Below are positions 49,533 to 60,433 of a stretch of DNA of 64,000 nucleotides, piece by piece (position 1 is the stretch's first letter; every line of letters starts with the position of its first letter). The translations under genes were made by a program, and so were the position numbers. Origin of the DNA: Luteimonas sp. GTDB lineage: Bacteria; Pseudomonadota; Gammaproteobacteria; Xanthomonadales; Xanthomonadaceae. The notes beneath the pieces are model-generated. The model did not search any database and was not told the origin of the DNA. It worked only from the letters and a program-made list of their open reading frames with translations. The DNA is taken from NCBI GenBank assembly GCA_024707405.1, contig JANPZU010000008.1, positions 558,001-622,000 of the forward strand, given 5' to 3'.

Positions 49533-51340
49533 GGTGTCGCCTCGTTGTGCGCGGGCATGTCGCCCGTCGCGGGAAGGGTGAAATGGAAAGTCGCGCCGGC
49601 GCCGGCCTGGGCCTCGGCCCAGATGCGGCCACCGTGCCGGGCCAGCACGCGTCGCACGCTGGCCAGGCCCACGCCGGTGCCCGGGAATTCGCTGGCGGTG
49701 TGCAGGCGCTGGAACACGCCGAACAGCTTGCCGGCGTACTGCATGTCGAAGCCGGCGCCGTTGTCGCGTACCTGGAAGTGGTGATGGCCCTCTTCGTCGC
49801 GCCGGCACGACACTTCGATGCGCGCGGGCTCGCTGCCTACGCTGTACTTGGTGGCGTTGCCCAGCAGGTTCAGCCACACCTGCCGCAGCATGTTCTCGTC
49901 GCCCACCACCACCGGCAGCGGGTCGATGCGCCATTCGATGATGTGGCCGGGATGGTCGGCGGCGTTGTTGGAGTCGAGCATCGCGCGCGTTTCCGAGGCC
50001 AGCGACTGCATGTCCACCAGTTGCAGGCGCAGTGCACTGCGGCCCAGTCGCGAGTACACCAGCAGGTCGTCGATCAGCGCCGACATGCGGCGGGCCGAGG
50101 ACACCATCACGTCCAGGTAATGGCGACCCTTGTCGTCCAGGCCGTCGCCGAGGTGGCGGCCGAGCTTGTCGCCGAAGCCGGCGATGTGGCGCAGCGGCGC
50201 GCGCAGGTCGTGCGAGACCGAATAGCTGAAGGCTTCCAGCTCGCGGTTCACGTCCGACACCTGCTCCACCTTGCCTTCCATCTGCCGGTTGAGCTCCATG
50301 ATCTGGCGCTCGTTGGCCTTGGCCACGCTCATGTCGCTGGCGGTGACCAGCACCACTTCGTCCTCGCTGTCGGGCAGCGGCATGCGCCGTGCGTTGATCA
50401 GCATGGTGCGCTGCACGCCGTCGGCGGTGCGTTGCTGCTGCTCGTAATCCCACAGCTCGCGGCCGCGCGACAGCACGTCGCCCAGCCGGCGCAGGGTCTT
50501 CTCGTCGTGCCAGGCGCCGCCGCCGATCTCGGCCAGCGGCGTGCCGCGCACGTCGCCGGCCACGCCGTAGAGTTCGGAGAACGCGGCGTTGTGCATCACG
50601 ACATGCAATTTGTCGTCGGCCAGCACGATCGGCTCGCGCACCGTGTCCAGCACCGCGCTGGCGCGCAGGCTGGCGCTGTAGGCATCGCGCTCGGCGTCTA
50701 GGCGACGGCCGATCTGGCGCCAGGCGTAGTACGCGATGCCGCCGAGCAGCAGCAGCTGCGCCAGCATCGACGACCACAGTGCGATGTCGCCGTGGCGATC
50801 CTGGCGCTGCGCTTCCGCCTGGCGTTGCGCCAGCAGGGCGCGTTCGGCGTCCAGGATCTCGCTGATCACGCCATGGATCGGGTAGCGCGCGACCAGCGAA
50901 TCGATGTCGGCGGCGCGGGCATCCACGCCGGATTCGATGATGCTGTCGGAATAATCCATGCGGCGCACCACGCTCGCCTGCAGCATGCCGATGCGCACCT
51001 GTTGTTCCGGGTTGTCCTGGGTCAGCGCCTGCACGCGCGACAGCGCCGGCATGATCCGCTGGCGGCTGAGTTCGATGCGCTCGCGCAGCGACGGATTGTC
51101 CACGCCAGCTGCGATCGACAGCGCGGCACCTTCGAGCGAACGGATCGAGGCGGCCAGTTCGTACACGCTCGATTCCACGTCCTTGGTGTGCACCACGTCC
51201 TTCCACGCGTCCTCGCTGCTTTGCGAGGACTGGCGCAACAGCAGGAACGGCAGCACCACGATCAGCACGACCACCAGCCCCAGTGCGGGCAGGCGCCATT
51301 GCGAGCGGATCGTGGACGTGGATCGGGGGGTCTGGGGCAT
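49529..51340 (-). CDS. CHASE3-PAS sensor histidine kinase
   Basis: The 603-residue protein has two membrane segments (about 17-37 and 185-205) enclosing a helical CHASE3-like domain (KDVESSVYELAASIRSLEGA). A PAS domain (about 220-330; VREPIVLADDKLHVVMHN) is followed by HisKA with FSYSVSHDLRAPLRHIAGF (phospho-His) and an ATPase domain with WLNLLGNATKY, DNGAGFDMQY and GTGVGLASV. The kinase core resembles the Cph1/bacteriophytochrome type that signals to Rcp-like receivers, and two such receiver genes follow directly. Start ATG 51340 is tentative because no strong ribosome-binding site is seen. It is divergent from aceE. Confidence 0.85.
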   Translation of the reverse strand: MPQTPRSTSTIRSQWRLPALGLVVVLIVVLPFLLLRQSSQSSEDAWKDVVHTKDVESSVYELAASIRSLEGAALSIAAGVDNPSLRERIELSRQRIMPALSRVQALTQDNPEQQVRIGMLQASVVRRMDYSDSIIESGVDARAADIDSLVARYPIHGVISEILDAERALLAQRQAEAQRQDRHGDIALWSSMLAQLLLLGGIAYYAWRQIGRRLDAERDAYSASLRASAVLDTVREPIVLADDKLHVVMHNAAFSELYGVAGDVRGTPLAEIGGGAWHDEKTLRRLGDVLSRGRELWDYEQQQRTADGVQRTMLINARRMPLPDSEDEVVLVTASDMSVAKANERQIMELNRQMEGKVEQVSDVNRELEAFSYSVSHDLRAPLRHIAGFGDKLGRHLGDGLDDKGRHYLDVMVSSARRMSALIDDLLVYSRLGRSALRLQLVDMQSLASETRAMLDSNNAADHPGHIIEWRIDPLPVVVGDENMLRQVWLNLLGNATKYSVGSEPARIEVSCRRDEEGHHHFQVRDNGAGFDMQYAGKLFGVFQRLHTASEFPGTGVGLASVRRVLARHGGRIWAEAQAGAGATFHFTLPATGDMPAHNEATP

Positions 51341-51561
51341 AGGGTCTGGTGGCGGATCGGCAATACGAGGCCAAGGCGCCGACGGCTCCCCATCCCCCAA
51401 GGCGGAGATCATGGCGACTGCGCCCGGTGCTTGGCAAACCCGCCGGTCGCAAGCCGCGACCATGATGGCGGTCGGGTGTGGAGGCCATGCGAAGGCGCGC
51501 GGAATGTCCCTGCGGACAACCACTTGCAGCCGAAACGGCACGGATCGCGATTGCCTGCCCC

Positions 51562-51570
51562 TGCTAGAAT
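51562..51570 (+). promoter_or_regulatory. Candidate extended -10 for aceE
   Basis: TGCTAGAAT matches the extended -10 pattern TGnTAnAAT, 57 bases before the aceE ATG. An extended -10 can work without a good -35, and none is visible. The rest of the 287-base kinase-aceE gap shows no ORF or repeat. Confidence 0.4.
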
Positions 51571-51627
51571 CCTTGCTCTAAACCCCACGAATCGATGCGC
51601 GGCCAGCGGGCTGCGGCGGAGCGAAAG

Positions 51628-54318
<2,691 letters not shown>

Positions 54319-54327
54319 TTCACCGGG

Positions 54328-54377
54328 CTTTCCCTCTCCCGCACGCGGCAGAGGGTGCCGAAGGCGGGTGAGGGAAA
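54328..54377. repeat. Inverted repeat CTTTCCCTCTCCCGC
   Basis: CTTTCCCTCTCCCGC (54328-54342) is matched by CGGGTGAGGGAAAG (54364-54377) with one mismatch. It is of the CCCTCTCCC/GGGTGAGGG intergenic type widespread in proteobacteria. It lies between the aceE stop and its terminator. Confidence 0.5.
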
Positions 54378-54380
54378 GAA

Positions 54381-54405
54381 AAAAGGCGGCCATTGGCTGC
54401 CTTTT
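54381..54405. terminator. Rho-independent terminator for aceE and the HNH gene
   Basis: AAAAGGCGGC (54381-54390) pairs with GCTGCCTTTT (54396-54405), including one G-T pair, around a CATTG loop. The A run on the left and T run on the right make it usable in both directions between the convergent genes. Confidence 0.75.
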
Positions 54406-54528
54406 GCTTTGCGGTTCATTGCGACGTGAGTGATGGTGCTTGAATCGTTAGCGGCTTGTCGATCTCGATGCGAGGCAGTGCCTGCTCAAATGATTGGCTA
54501 TAAATAGAGTCAACTTCATTTTTTGATG

Positions 54529-55449
54529 TTATGCCTTGAATATGTTTTCCCGGTGCCACCGAAAGTAAGTTTGATGAGGCCTTTTTGCGAGATCTTCTGG
54601 CAACAACAAAGATGCCCCATTTTTGACGAGGCGATCCAGTTCATCAGGAATGCCGTGCGGAGAAAGAATAATTTTGTAGTTGTCATCGAAAGATAGAAGG
54701 CCGCGATCAAATAGCCAGTGCGCAGTTCCTGTAAGCGCAATTCCATTTCGAACGGTGTCTGGGCCATGGTGTTCTACGGGCCTTATATGTGCTGCCTGAA
54801 CCTCGGGCCGGCCGCCGCCATTGATAAGACGCAATCCTGTCGCTGCGCACGTATTGTTGTAAGCATTTCTCACGTGTCGCCGAAAAGCAGTGTCTCGAAA
54901 TTTTCTAGTCACTAATTGTTCGATTAGAGGGCGAGTGACGTATTCCGGGACATCGTCATAGATGTGAAGTGAGTCGCCCGGTGAGACCGAGTTGGTTGCG
55001 ACGGCCTCCCATGGCGCCAGTTGTGTTGTAAATCCCGCTTGAACAATGGCATTGAATTCGTGTGCGGGAATGTTTCGGACGGCGCGACCAAATGCCCCCT
55101 TGTTGGTTTTTCCGTCAGCTCTTTGCAACAGGGACTCGTAATATTTTTCACTTTCCCGAAATGCAACGGCATGATCGAACTCTATGTAACCAGACATGTA
55201 AGCATAGTGGTGACCTTCTGATTTTGGATCCGGACGCACGGCCGCGAGGCGGGCTAATGCAAAGTACGCCTGTCTTCCTGTGGCGCTGGAGGGCCCGCTG
55301 GTTCGGCGAGGCTCGTAATAGACGATGTAATCGCCTAAAGAGGCCCTAACCTGATTCAGATAGGTGTTTGGAAAGTGGTAGCGCTCTTCGATCTGATCGT
55401 CGTAGGCGCTACTTTCCGACGCGGTGAAGACAGCGTTAACCATATTCAT
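54529..55449 (-). CDS. HNH endonuclease, probable restriction type
   Basis: The 306-residue protein has a C-terminal HNH nuclease (about 195-290): RNAYNNTCAATGLRL, VQAAHIRPVEHHGPD, RNGIALTGTAHWLFDRGLLS, with the central His-Asn-His arrangement of COG3440-like restriction endonucleases. The N-terminal 170 residues (SLGDYIVYYEPRRTS, YAYMSGYIEFDHAVAF) may recognise modified or specific DNA; I do not recognise this domain. Codons are much richer in A/T than in flanking genes, so it was probably acquired. No methyltransferase gene accompanies it, which suggests a modification-dependent (type IV-like) enzyme or an orphan. A small zinc-ribbon gene lies directly upstream. Confidence 0.85.
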   Translation of the reverse strand: MNMVNAVFTASESSAYDDQIEERYHFPNTYLNQVRASLGDYIVYYEPRRTSGPSSATGRQAYFALARLAAVRPDPKSEGHHYAYMSGYIEFDHAVAFRESEKYYESLLQRADGKTNKGAFGRAVRNIPAHEFNAIVQAGFTTQLAPWEAVATNSVSPGDSLHIYDDVPEYVTRPLIEQLVTRKFRDTAFRRHVRNAYNNTCAATGLRLINGGGRPEVQAAHIRPVEHHGPDTVRNGIALTGTAHWLFDRGLLSFDDNYKIILSPHGIPDELDRLVKNGASLLLPEDLAKRPHQTYFRWHRENIFKA

Positions 55450-55496
55450 CCCTCATCCCCTGCCCAGGGTATCAGGTTGGAAGGGGTATCGGCTCT

Positions 55497-55658
55497 CTAC
55501 ATTTCTTCATCCAAATCTTCCTCTTCCTCTCCTTCTTCCCTTTCCTCCTCCTCAACAAGAAATTGATAGCCGCAGTCGCAGGTATGCCATTGAGGTTGTT
55601 CGCCAATCCACTCGGTTCGACGACCACATCTTGGGCATGTGGTTGGCTGGTCATGCAT
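55497..55658 (-). CDS. 53-residue zinc-ribbon protein with acidic tail
   Basis: The frame starts MHDQPTTCPRCGRRTEWIGE and continues with WHTCDCGYQF, giving a CPxC...CxC zinc-ribbon-like arrangement. It ends in a run of about 20 residues that is almost all Glu and Asp (VEEEEREEGEEEEDLDEEM). It lies 47 bases upstream of the HNH gene on the same strand and shares its low GC content. The cysteine pattern and the charge segregation support a real gene; no good ribosome-binding site is visible, which argues for caution. The acidic tail could mimic DNA or act as a protein contact; both are guesses. Confidence 0.6.
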   Translation of the reverse strand: MHDQPTTCPRCGRRTEWIGEQPQWHTCDCGYQFLVEEEEREEGEEEEDLDEEM

Positions 55659-55813
55659 GAAAAAAGTGATAAGCACAGGAGGAAATTTTGCAGGCGGGGT
55701 TGATTTCAGCGTGAAGACTTTTGGGGCTGTTCGTAAGGATTCAGGAGTGGCGTCTCACGGAATGAAACGCTGACCCGTCTGCGTACGCCAGGATGGCGCG
55801 GCGGGCCTGTTAG

Positions 55814-55831
55814 CAGGCAATCTATTGCCTG
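55814..55831. promoter_or_regulatory. Palindrome upstream of the lipoprotein hydrolase gene
   Basis: CAGGCAATCTATTGCCTG is an 8+8 perfect palindrome with a 2-base centre, 30 bases before the hydrolase start at 55861. Size and position fit an operator for a dimeric repressor. The regulator is unknown. The 202 bases between the zinc-ribbon gene and the hydrolase gene hold nothing else recognisable. Confidence 0.45.
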
Positions 55832-55860
55832 ACTGGCGCGCGGTGTGCCCGGAGAGCGAG

Positions 55861-56973
55861 ATGAGTCGACCGATTGCTTCTACGCTAGTCACCATCGTTG
55901 TAGCCGTATTCCTCGCCGCCTGTACGTCCAGTGGCATCCGGGAACCTGCCTCGCAAACGGCCGCCATTGCGCCGATGCAAGCCATCGTCGAGACCGGTGA
56001 GATCGACGGTGCGTTGTATCGCATCGACATCCCGGCCAACTGGAACGGGGAGTTGGTGCTCAACGCGCACGGGTACGAGCCGGTCGGGTCGCCGCGCGAG
56101 GATCCACTGGGATTCCCCGGCGGCATGGAGCCGTTGCTGGCGCTTGGGTATGCCATCGCGGCCAGTGGCTATTCGGCGCAGGGCTGGGCGATCCCCGAGG
56201 CGGTGGCGGATACCGAGCGTTTGCGCGTGCACTTCGTGGCGCGGCATGGCACGCCGAAGCGCACGTGGCTGGTGGGCTGGTCGATGGGCGGGTTGGTGGC
56301 GCTGGCGAGTGCGGAGCGGCATCCGGGTGCCTACGATGGCGTGGTGTCGATGTGCGGCGTGGCGGTGTCCAGCGAAACCATGTTCGCGCGTGGCGCGCTG
56401 GCACCGCTGGCGGCGTTCGATGCCCTGTTCCCGGGTGTGTTGCCGCAGGCGCCCGGTGGCTTGGCGGATGCGTCGTTGCCGCCTGCCGCCGACGGCAATG
56501 CGATCGAGGCCGCGCTGGCCGCTGACGAGGCACGCGCGGCGGCGCTCGCCAATCACTTCGACATTCCGCGCGGCGACCTGACCGGTTCGCTGTGGCTGTA
56601 TTACCTGGCGTTGCGCGAACTCTCGCAGCGGGCCGGCGGATTCCCCGCCGACAGCACGACCGGCGCGGACGGCACCGAGGGCGACGAAGCCGCGCTGGGC
56701 GTGCGCATCCGCCGCTATGTCGCCGATCCTGCCGCGCTCGCCCATGTGCGCGACACGGGCAGGCTGACCGGTGCCGCGCCGGTGCAGGTGGTGCTGCAGC
56801 CCAATGGCGTCGATCCCATCGTGCCGGCACGTTTCAGCCGTGGTTACGCGGCACTCGCCACGCAGGCCGGTCGTGGCGAACAGGTGCGCGTGTTGCCTGC
56901 GGTCGGCGAGGGGCATTGCCGCTTCCCGCCGGAGACGGTGACGACGGCACTGGAGGCATTGCGCGAGCGTTGA
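55861..56973 (+). CDS. Lipoprotein alpha/beta hydrolase
   Basis: The 370-residue protein has a lipoprotein signal (IVVAVFLAACTSSG, lipobox LAAC) and an alpha/beta hydrolase fold: NAHGYEPVG (oxyanion region), nucleophile elbow LVGWSMGGLVAL, a later Asp in PNGVDPIVPARF, and the catalytic His in VGEGHCRF. Substrate unknown. GGAGAGCGAG precedes the ATG at 55861; an in-frame ATG at 55825 overlaps the upstream palindrome region and would lengthen the signal. It is the first gene of typical high-GC composition after the insert. Confidence 0.8.
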   Translation: MSRPIASTLVTIVVAVFLAACTSSGIREPASQTAAIAPMQAIVETGEIDGALYRIDIPANWNGELVLNAHGYEPVGSPREDPLGFPGGMEPLLALGYAIAASGYSAQGWAIPEAVADTERLRVHFVARHGTPKRTWLVGWSMGGLVALASAERHPGAYDGVVSMCGVAVSSETMFARGALAPLAAFDALFPGVLPQAPGGLADASLPPAADGNAIEAALAADEARAAALANHFDIPRGDLTGSLWLYYLALRELSQRAGGFPADSTTGADGTEGDEAALGVRIRRYVADPAALAHVRDTGRLTGAAPVQVVLQPNGVDPIVPARFSRGYAALATQAGRGEQVRVLPAVGEGHCRFPPETVTTALEALRER

Positions 56974-57117
56974 TGCGATGCAGCAGGCTTTCGTGCCGTG
57001 CGCGACGAAAGGCCAAGTGCTTTCCCGGATCGATTGGGCCATCCTCGTGGCAGCCGTGCGGCGGCAGTACGCCATGCCGCATCATCAGGCGATACGCCAA
57101 GGGCACAGGACACACGC

Positions 57118-57414
57118 ATGCACGAATTGCTCGATGGGCCGTTGAAACTGTCACCCGCCCAGGTACGGAACTACGCCGCCGGGCCGATGAAGTCGGGGCT
57201 CTGGCTGCTGGTGATCGGCGTACTGACGGTGGCGTGGGGGCATCTATTCGCGCCGACGCAGGAAGGGCGCGACATCGCGCGCATCATCGGTTATGCCACG
57301 GCCGTGCTGGGCGTGCTGTCCTACGGCTTTGGCCACCTGTTGCTGGCCATCGGCAAGTCGCAGCACAGGAAGCGGCAGGCGGAGTCGACGACTGGCGTTG
57401 GCGACGAGGCCTGA
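57118..57414 (+). CDS. Small membrane protein of unknown function
   Basis: The 98-residue protein has two hydrophobic segments (about 26-42, GLWLLVIGVLTVAWGH, and 56-75, IGYATAVLGVLSYGFGHLLL) and a charged C-terminus (QHRKRQAESTTG). No family recognised. It lies between the hydrolase gene and the converging yaeQ gene. A start further upstream is possible, but the N-terminus MHELLDGPLKLSPAQ looks complete. Confidence 0.6.
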   Translation: MHELLDGPLKLSPAQVRNYAAGPMKSGLWLLVIGVLTVAWGHLFAPTQEGRDIARIIGYATAVLGVLSYGFGHLLLAIGKSQHRKRQAESTTGVGDEA

Positions 57415-57437
57415 TTCACGCCAGGCGCAGGCGTGGC

Positions 57438-57986
57438 TCAATCCGCCGCCACCATCCGCGTGCCGTGCGGCAGCGTGACGCTGCTGTGTTCGTTCATCAG
57501 TTGCAGTTCGCCGTCCTGGATCATCGCGGTCAGGCGCATGCTGCGCTCCAGCAGTTCGACGGCGCGGGCCACGGTGTCCGGGCTGAAGTCGATGACGGTG
57601 AGGTTCTTGAGCCTCGACAACGTGGCCGCCTGCTTGCCCCACCAGATATCGGCGCCGTTGCCGCTGTAGTTCACCACCACGACGCGTCGCGCGCGTCCGC
57701 AGGCCTTGCGGATGCGGCTTTCATCGGGCTGCCCGAGGTCGATCCACAGCAGCACGTCGCCGGTATAGTCGCGCTGCCACAGGTCCGGGTCTTCGTCGGT
57801 ACTCAGCCCGCGCCCGAATTCCAGCCGCTCATCGGCGAACAGTGCGAACGTCATCAACCGCACCATCAATCGCTCGGGCGTTTCGGACGGATGCTGTGCC
57901 AGCGTCAGGCTGTGCCCGGCGTAGTAGTGCCGGTCCATGTCGCTGACCTGCAGTTCCAGCCGGTAGATGGTGGCGTTGGGGGCCAT
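57438..57986 (-). CDS. yaeQ: YaeQ family protein
   Basis: The 182-residue protein opens MAPNATIYRLELQVSDMDRH and contains YYAGHSLTLAQHPSETPERLM, DYTGDVLLWIDLGQPDESRI and GADIWWGKQ, which are diagnostic of YaeQ. The fold is a variant of the PD-(D/E)xK nuclease superfamily. A claimed RfaH-related role is not established. Length matches the family. The start at 57986 is standard; the in-frame extension upstream is not conserved. Confidence 0.92.
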   Translation of the reverse strand: MAPNATIYRLELQVSDMDRHYYAGHSLTLAQHPSETPERLMVRLMTFALFADERLEFGRGLSTDEDPDLWQRDYTGDVLLWIDLGQPDESRIRKACGRARRVVVVNYSGNGADIWWGKQAATLSRLKNLTVIDFSPDTVARAVELLERSMRLTAMIQDGELQLMNEHSSVTLPHGTRMVAAD

Positions 57987-58053
57987 GTCGGCGCCTGTCT
58001 GGGTGAAGCGCGATTGTAGGCGCAGCGACGGATGCGTGCGGGTGGCGGTTGCA

Positions 58054-58815
58054 TCACACCCTGTTTCGGTCGATGGCACGCGAGCGAAGGCACAGCACGA
58101 CCGTCTGCACCGCCAGCACCACCGCGATGCCCACGGCCACCCATGCTGCAACCTGCGCACCGGCCAGTGCGTGGCCCGACTGCTTCACGTACACCGCGGC
58201 CAGCGCCCACAGCGCGGCCAATGCATAGGGAATGTTGCCGCGCATGCGCTGGTTGAACGCGAGCAGCATCACGCCTGCCAGCGCGAACAGCGCCAGGCTC
58301 CACGGCAACTGGTTGGACGCAGGCAGCAGTTCGTACGCCACGATCACCTGCGCCAGGTTGAGGAATGCCGCCAGCGACAGCCAGCCGGCATGCAGCGAGA
58401 GCGGCAGCCAAGCCCATGCGCGCTGGCCACTCGAAGGCGTGGCATCGACCGACAGCATCCACGCGCAACGCACCAGGCAGGCCATTGCCGCGAAGATCAC
58501 CAGCAGGCACAGCCAGAACTGTTGCATCGAGAACAGCGGCATCCAGATGGTGGTCAACGCGAAGCCGGCGGCGGCCCAGGGCGCGACCCGCCCGAGCGTG
58601 GCGTCGTGCTTGCGCGCACCCGTCGCCTGCCACGCGGCATAGGCGAGGTCGAGCAGGAAGATCAGTCCCCAGATCGAGAACGCATAACCGGCCGCGACCA
58701 GCAGTGTCGGGTAGCGGTCGGAGACGGTGCCGTTGTCCGGGCCGAACGTGCCGGTGTTGGACAGCCACGCCACCACCGGCATGGCGATGGTGGCAAGCAG
58801 GACGAGCAGGCGCAT
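58054..58815 (-). CDS. TspO/MBR-like polytopic membrane protein
   Basis: The 253-residue protein has about eight hydrophobic segments and an unusual number of tryptophans (WGLIFLLDLAYAAW, WAWLPLSLHAGWLS). The N-terminal half (LLVAAGYAFSIWGLIFLLDL) resembles bacterial proteins annotated as tryptophan-rich sensory (TspO-like) proteins of the longer type. A function cannot be assigned. It is on the same strand as yaeQ, 67 bases upstream of it, and is divergent from the beta-lactamase-like gene. Confidence 0.65.
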   Translation of the reverse strand: MRLLVLLATIAMPVVAWLSNTGTFGPDNGTVSDRYPTLLVAAGYAFSIWGLIFLLDLAYAAWQATGARKHDATLGRVAPWAAAGFALTTIWMPLFSMQQFWLCLLVIFAAMACLVRCAWMLSVDATPSSGQRAWAWLPLSLHAGWLSLAAFLNLAQVIVAYELLPASNQLPWSLALFALAGVMLLAFNQRMRGNIPYALAALWALAAVYVKQSGHALAGAQVAAWVAVGIAVVLAVQTVVLCLRSRAIDRNRV

Positions 58816-58975
58816 GGCGGACTCCGGTGCGGGAGGCGATGGCGCGGGACTCTGGCTGGGGATGCGCGAGCGCGGCGTGAAGCTTGCGCCACGGATCGGT
58901 TTCCCGAGGGCCGCGGCCAAGCTCCTGCCGCTGCAACGGTCTGCGCATTGCCGGCATCCCGTAGGGAACATCCCG

Positions 58976-60406
58976 ATGCCTGTCGCCGCCATGACCCGAA
59001 CGTTCTCCCTGCTGCTGGCCTGCTGCCTGTCCCTGCCCATGTCGGCGCCGTCACGGCCCGCCCCGTCGGTTTCCGGCGAAGAATCGACAACACCCGATGC
59101 GCGCGCGGTGCTCGATGCGTGGTTGGAGGCGTTCAACTCCGGCGAGCGTGCACGGATGGAAGCGTTCCGTGACCGCCACCAACCGAAGATGGACGTGGAT
59201 CGCCTGCTCGGGTTCCGTGCCGAAACCGGTGGCCTGGCGCTGATCCGTCACGAACCGGCGGACGAGGGCAAGGCGCGGGCACTGGTGCAGGAAAGGGATG
59301 GCGAAACCATCGCGCGTATCGAGATCGCACTGGTGCCGGGCGAGCCCGTGCAGTTGCGCATCCAGAGGATCGAGCGTCCCGACGACCTGCGCATCCCTCG
59401 GTTGTCGCAGGCCGAGGCGATCGACGCGCTGGTGGCGAAGGCCGATGCCGATGCGGCGAAGGATGCGTTCTCGGGCGTGTTGCTGGTGGCGCAGGATGGC
59501 GATGTCTTGCTGCATCGCGCATGGGGCCTGGCCGATCGCGAAGCCGGCACGCCGGTCGCGCTGGACACGAAGTTCCGCATCGGATCGATGAACAAGATGT
59601 TCACCGCCGTGGCCACGTTGCAACTTGTGCAGGCCGGCAAGCTTTCGCTTGACGGCACGGTGGGACAGTACCTGCCCGGGTATCCGAACGCGGGCGTCGC
59701 ACAGGCAACGATCCGCCAGTTGCTCACCCACACCGGTGGCGCGGGCGACATCTTCGGCCCTGAGTTCGACCAACACAGGTTGTCGTTGCGGACGCACGAC
59801 GATTACGTGCGCCTGTACGGCACGCGCGAGCCGACGCATCCGCCGGGACAGGAGCAACGCTATTCGAACTACGGCTTCGTGCTGCTCGGCGCGATCATCG
59901 AGCGCGTCAGCGGCGAGAGCTACCACGACTACATGGCGAACAACGTCTTCGTGCCGGCCGGCATGCGCGATACCGGCTCGGAGCCGGAAACCGTGGCGGT
60001 GCCCGGCCGTGCGCATGGATACATGCGCAAGGACGGCGCATGGGTCGATGCAGGCGAAACCCTGCCGTGGCGCGGCACCGCGGCAGGCGGTGGTTACAGC
60101 ACCGCGAACGACCTGCTGAAGTTCGCCCGCGCGTTGCAGGCAGGCACGTTGCTGTCGCCTGCGTTGCTGGCCGAAGCGACGGGCAGGCAGGCCTCCGGCT
60201 ACGGCTACGGTTTCGCGTCGGGCGAGGACGAAGGCGTTGCGTTCCACGGCCACGGTGGCGGCGCGGCCGGCATGAATGCCGAATTGCGCGTGTATCCCGC
60301 GCTGGGTCGCGTGGTGGTCGGCGTGTCCAATCTCGACCCACCAGTCATGGAACGGATGCTGTCGTACTACATGCTGCGGATGCCGTTGGACATGCCTTCG
60401 CGCTAG
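58976..60406 (+). CDS. Exported serine hydrolase of the beta-lactamase/PBP4*-like family
   Basis: The 476-residue protein has a signal peptide (TRTFSLLLACCLSLPMSAPS) and an N-terminal domain of about 130 residues (AVLDAWLEAFNSGERARMEA), followed by a class C beta-lactamase-like domain with SxxK (IGSMNKMFTAVA), YxN (RYSNYGFVLLG) and a late HGHGGGAAGM. Such proteins are usually esterases or D-amino peptidases, not resistance enzymes. Two starts are possible, 58976 (MPVAAM) or 58991 (MTRTFS); the latter would begin directly at the signal. Confidence 0.85.
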   Translation: MPVAAMTRTFSLLLACCLSLPMSAPSRPAPSVSGEESTTPDARAVLDAWLEAFNSGERARMEAFRDRHQPKMDVDRLLGFRAETGGLALIRHEPADEGKARALVQERDGETIARIEIALVPGEPVQLRIQRIERPDDLRIPRLSQAEAIDALVAKADADAAKDAFSGVLLVAQDGDVLLHRAWGLADREAGTPVALDTKFRIGSMNKMFTAVATLQLVQAGKLSLDGTVGQYLPGYPNAGVAQATIRQLLTHTGGAGDIFGPEFDQHRLSLRTHDDYVRLYGTREPTHPPGQEQRYSNYGFVLLGAIIERVSGESYHDYMANNVFVPAGMRDTGSEPETVAVPGRAHGYMRKDGAWVDAGETLPWRGTAAGGGYSTANDLLKFARALQAGTLLSPALLAEATGRQASGYGYGFASGEDEGVAFHGHGGGAAGMNAELRVYPALGRVVVGVSNLDPPVMERMLSYYMLRMPLDMPSR

Positions 60407-60433
60407 TCCATTGCATGCCCGAGGAACGGCTGC

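Noticed and set aside
55472..55654. A 60-codon frame overlapping the small zinc-ribbon gene
   Set aside because: It lies in another frame of the same stretch and is basic and repetitive; the zinc-ribbon frame has ordered cysteines and segregated charge.
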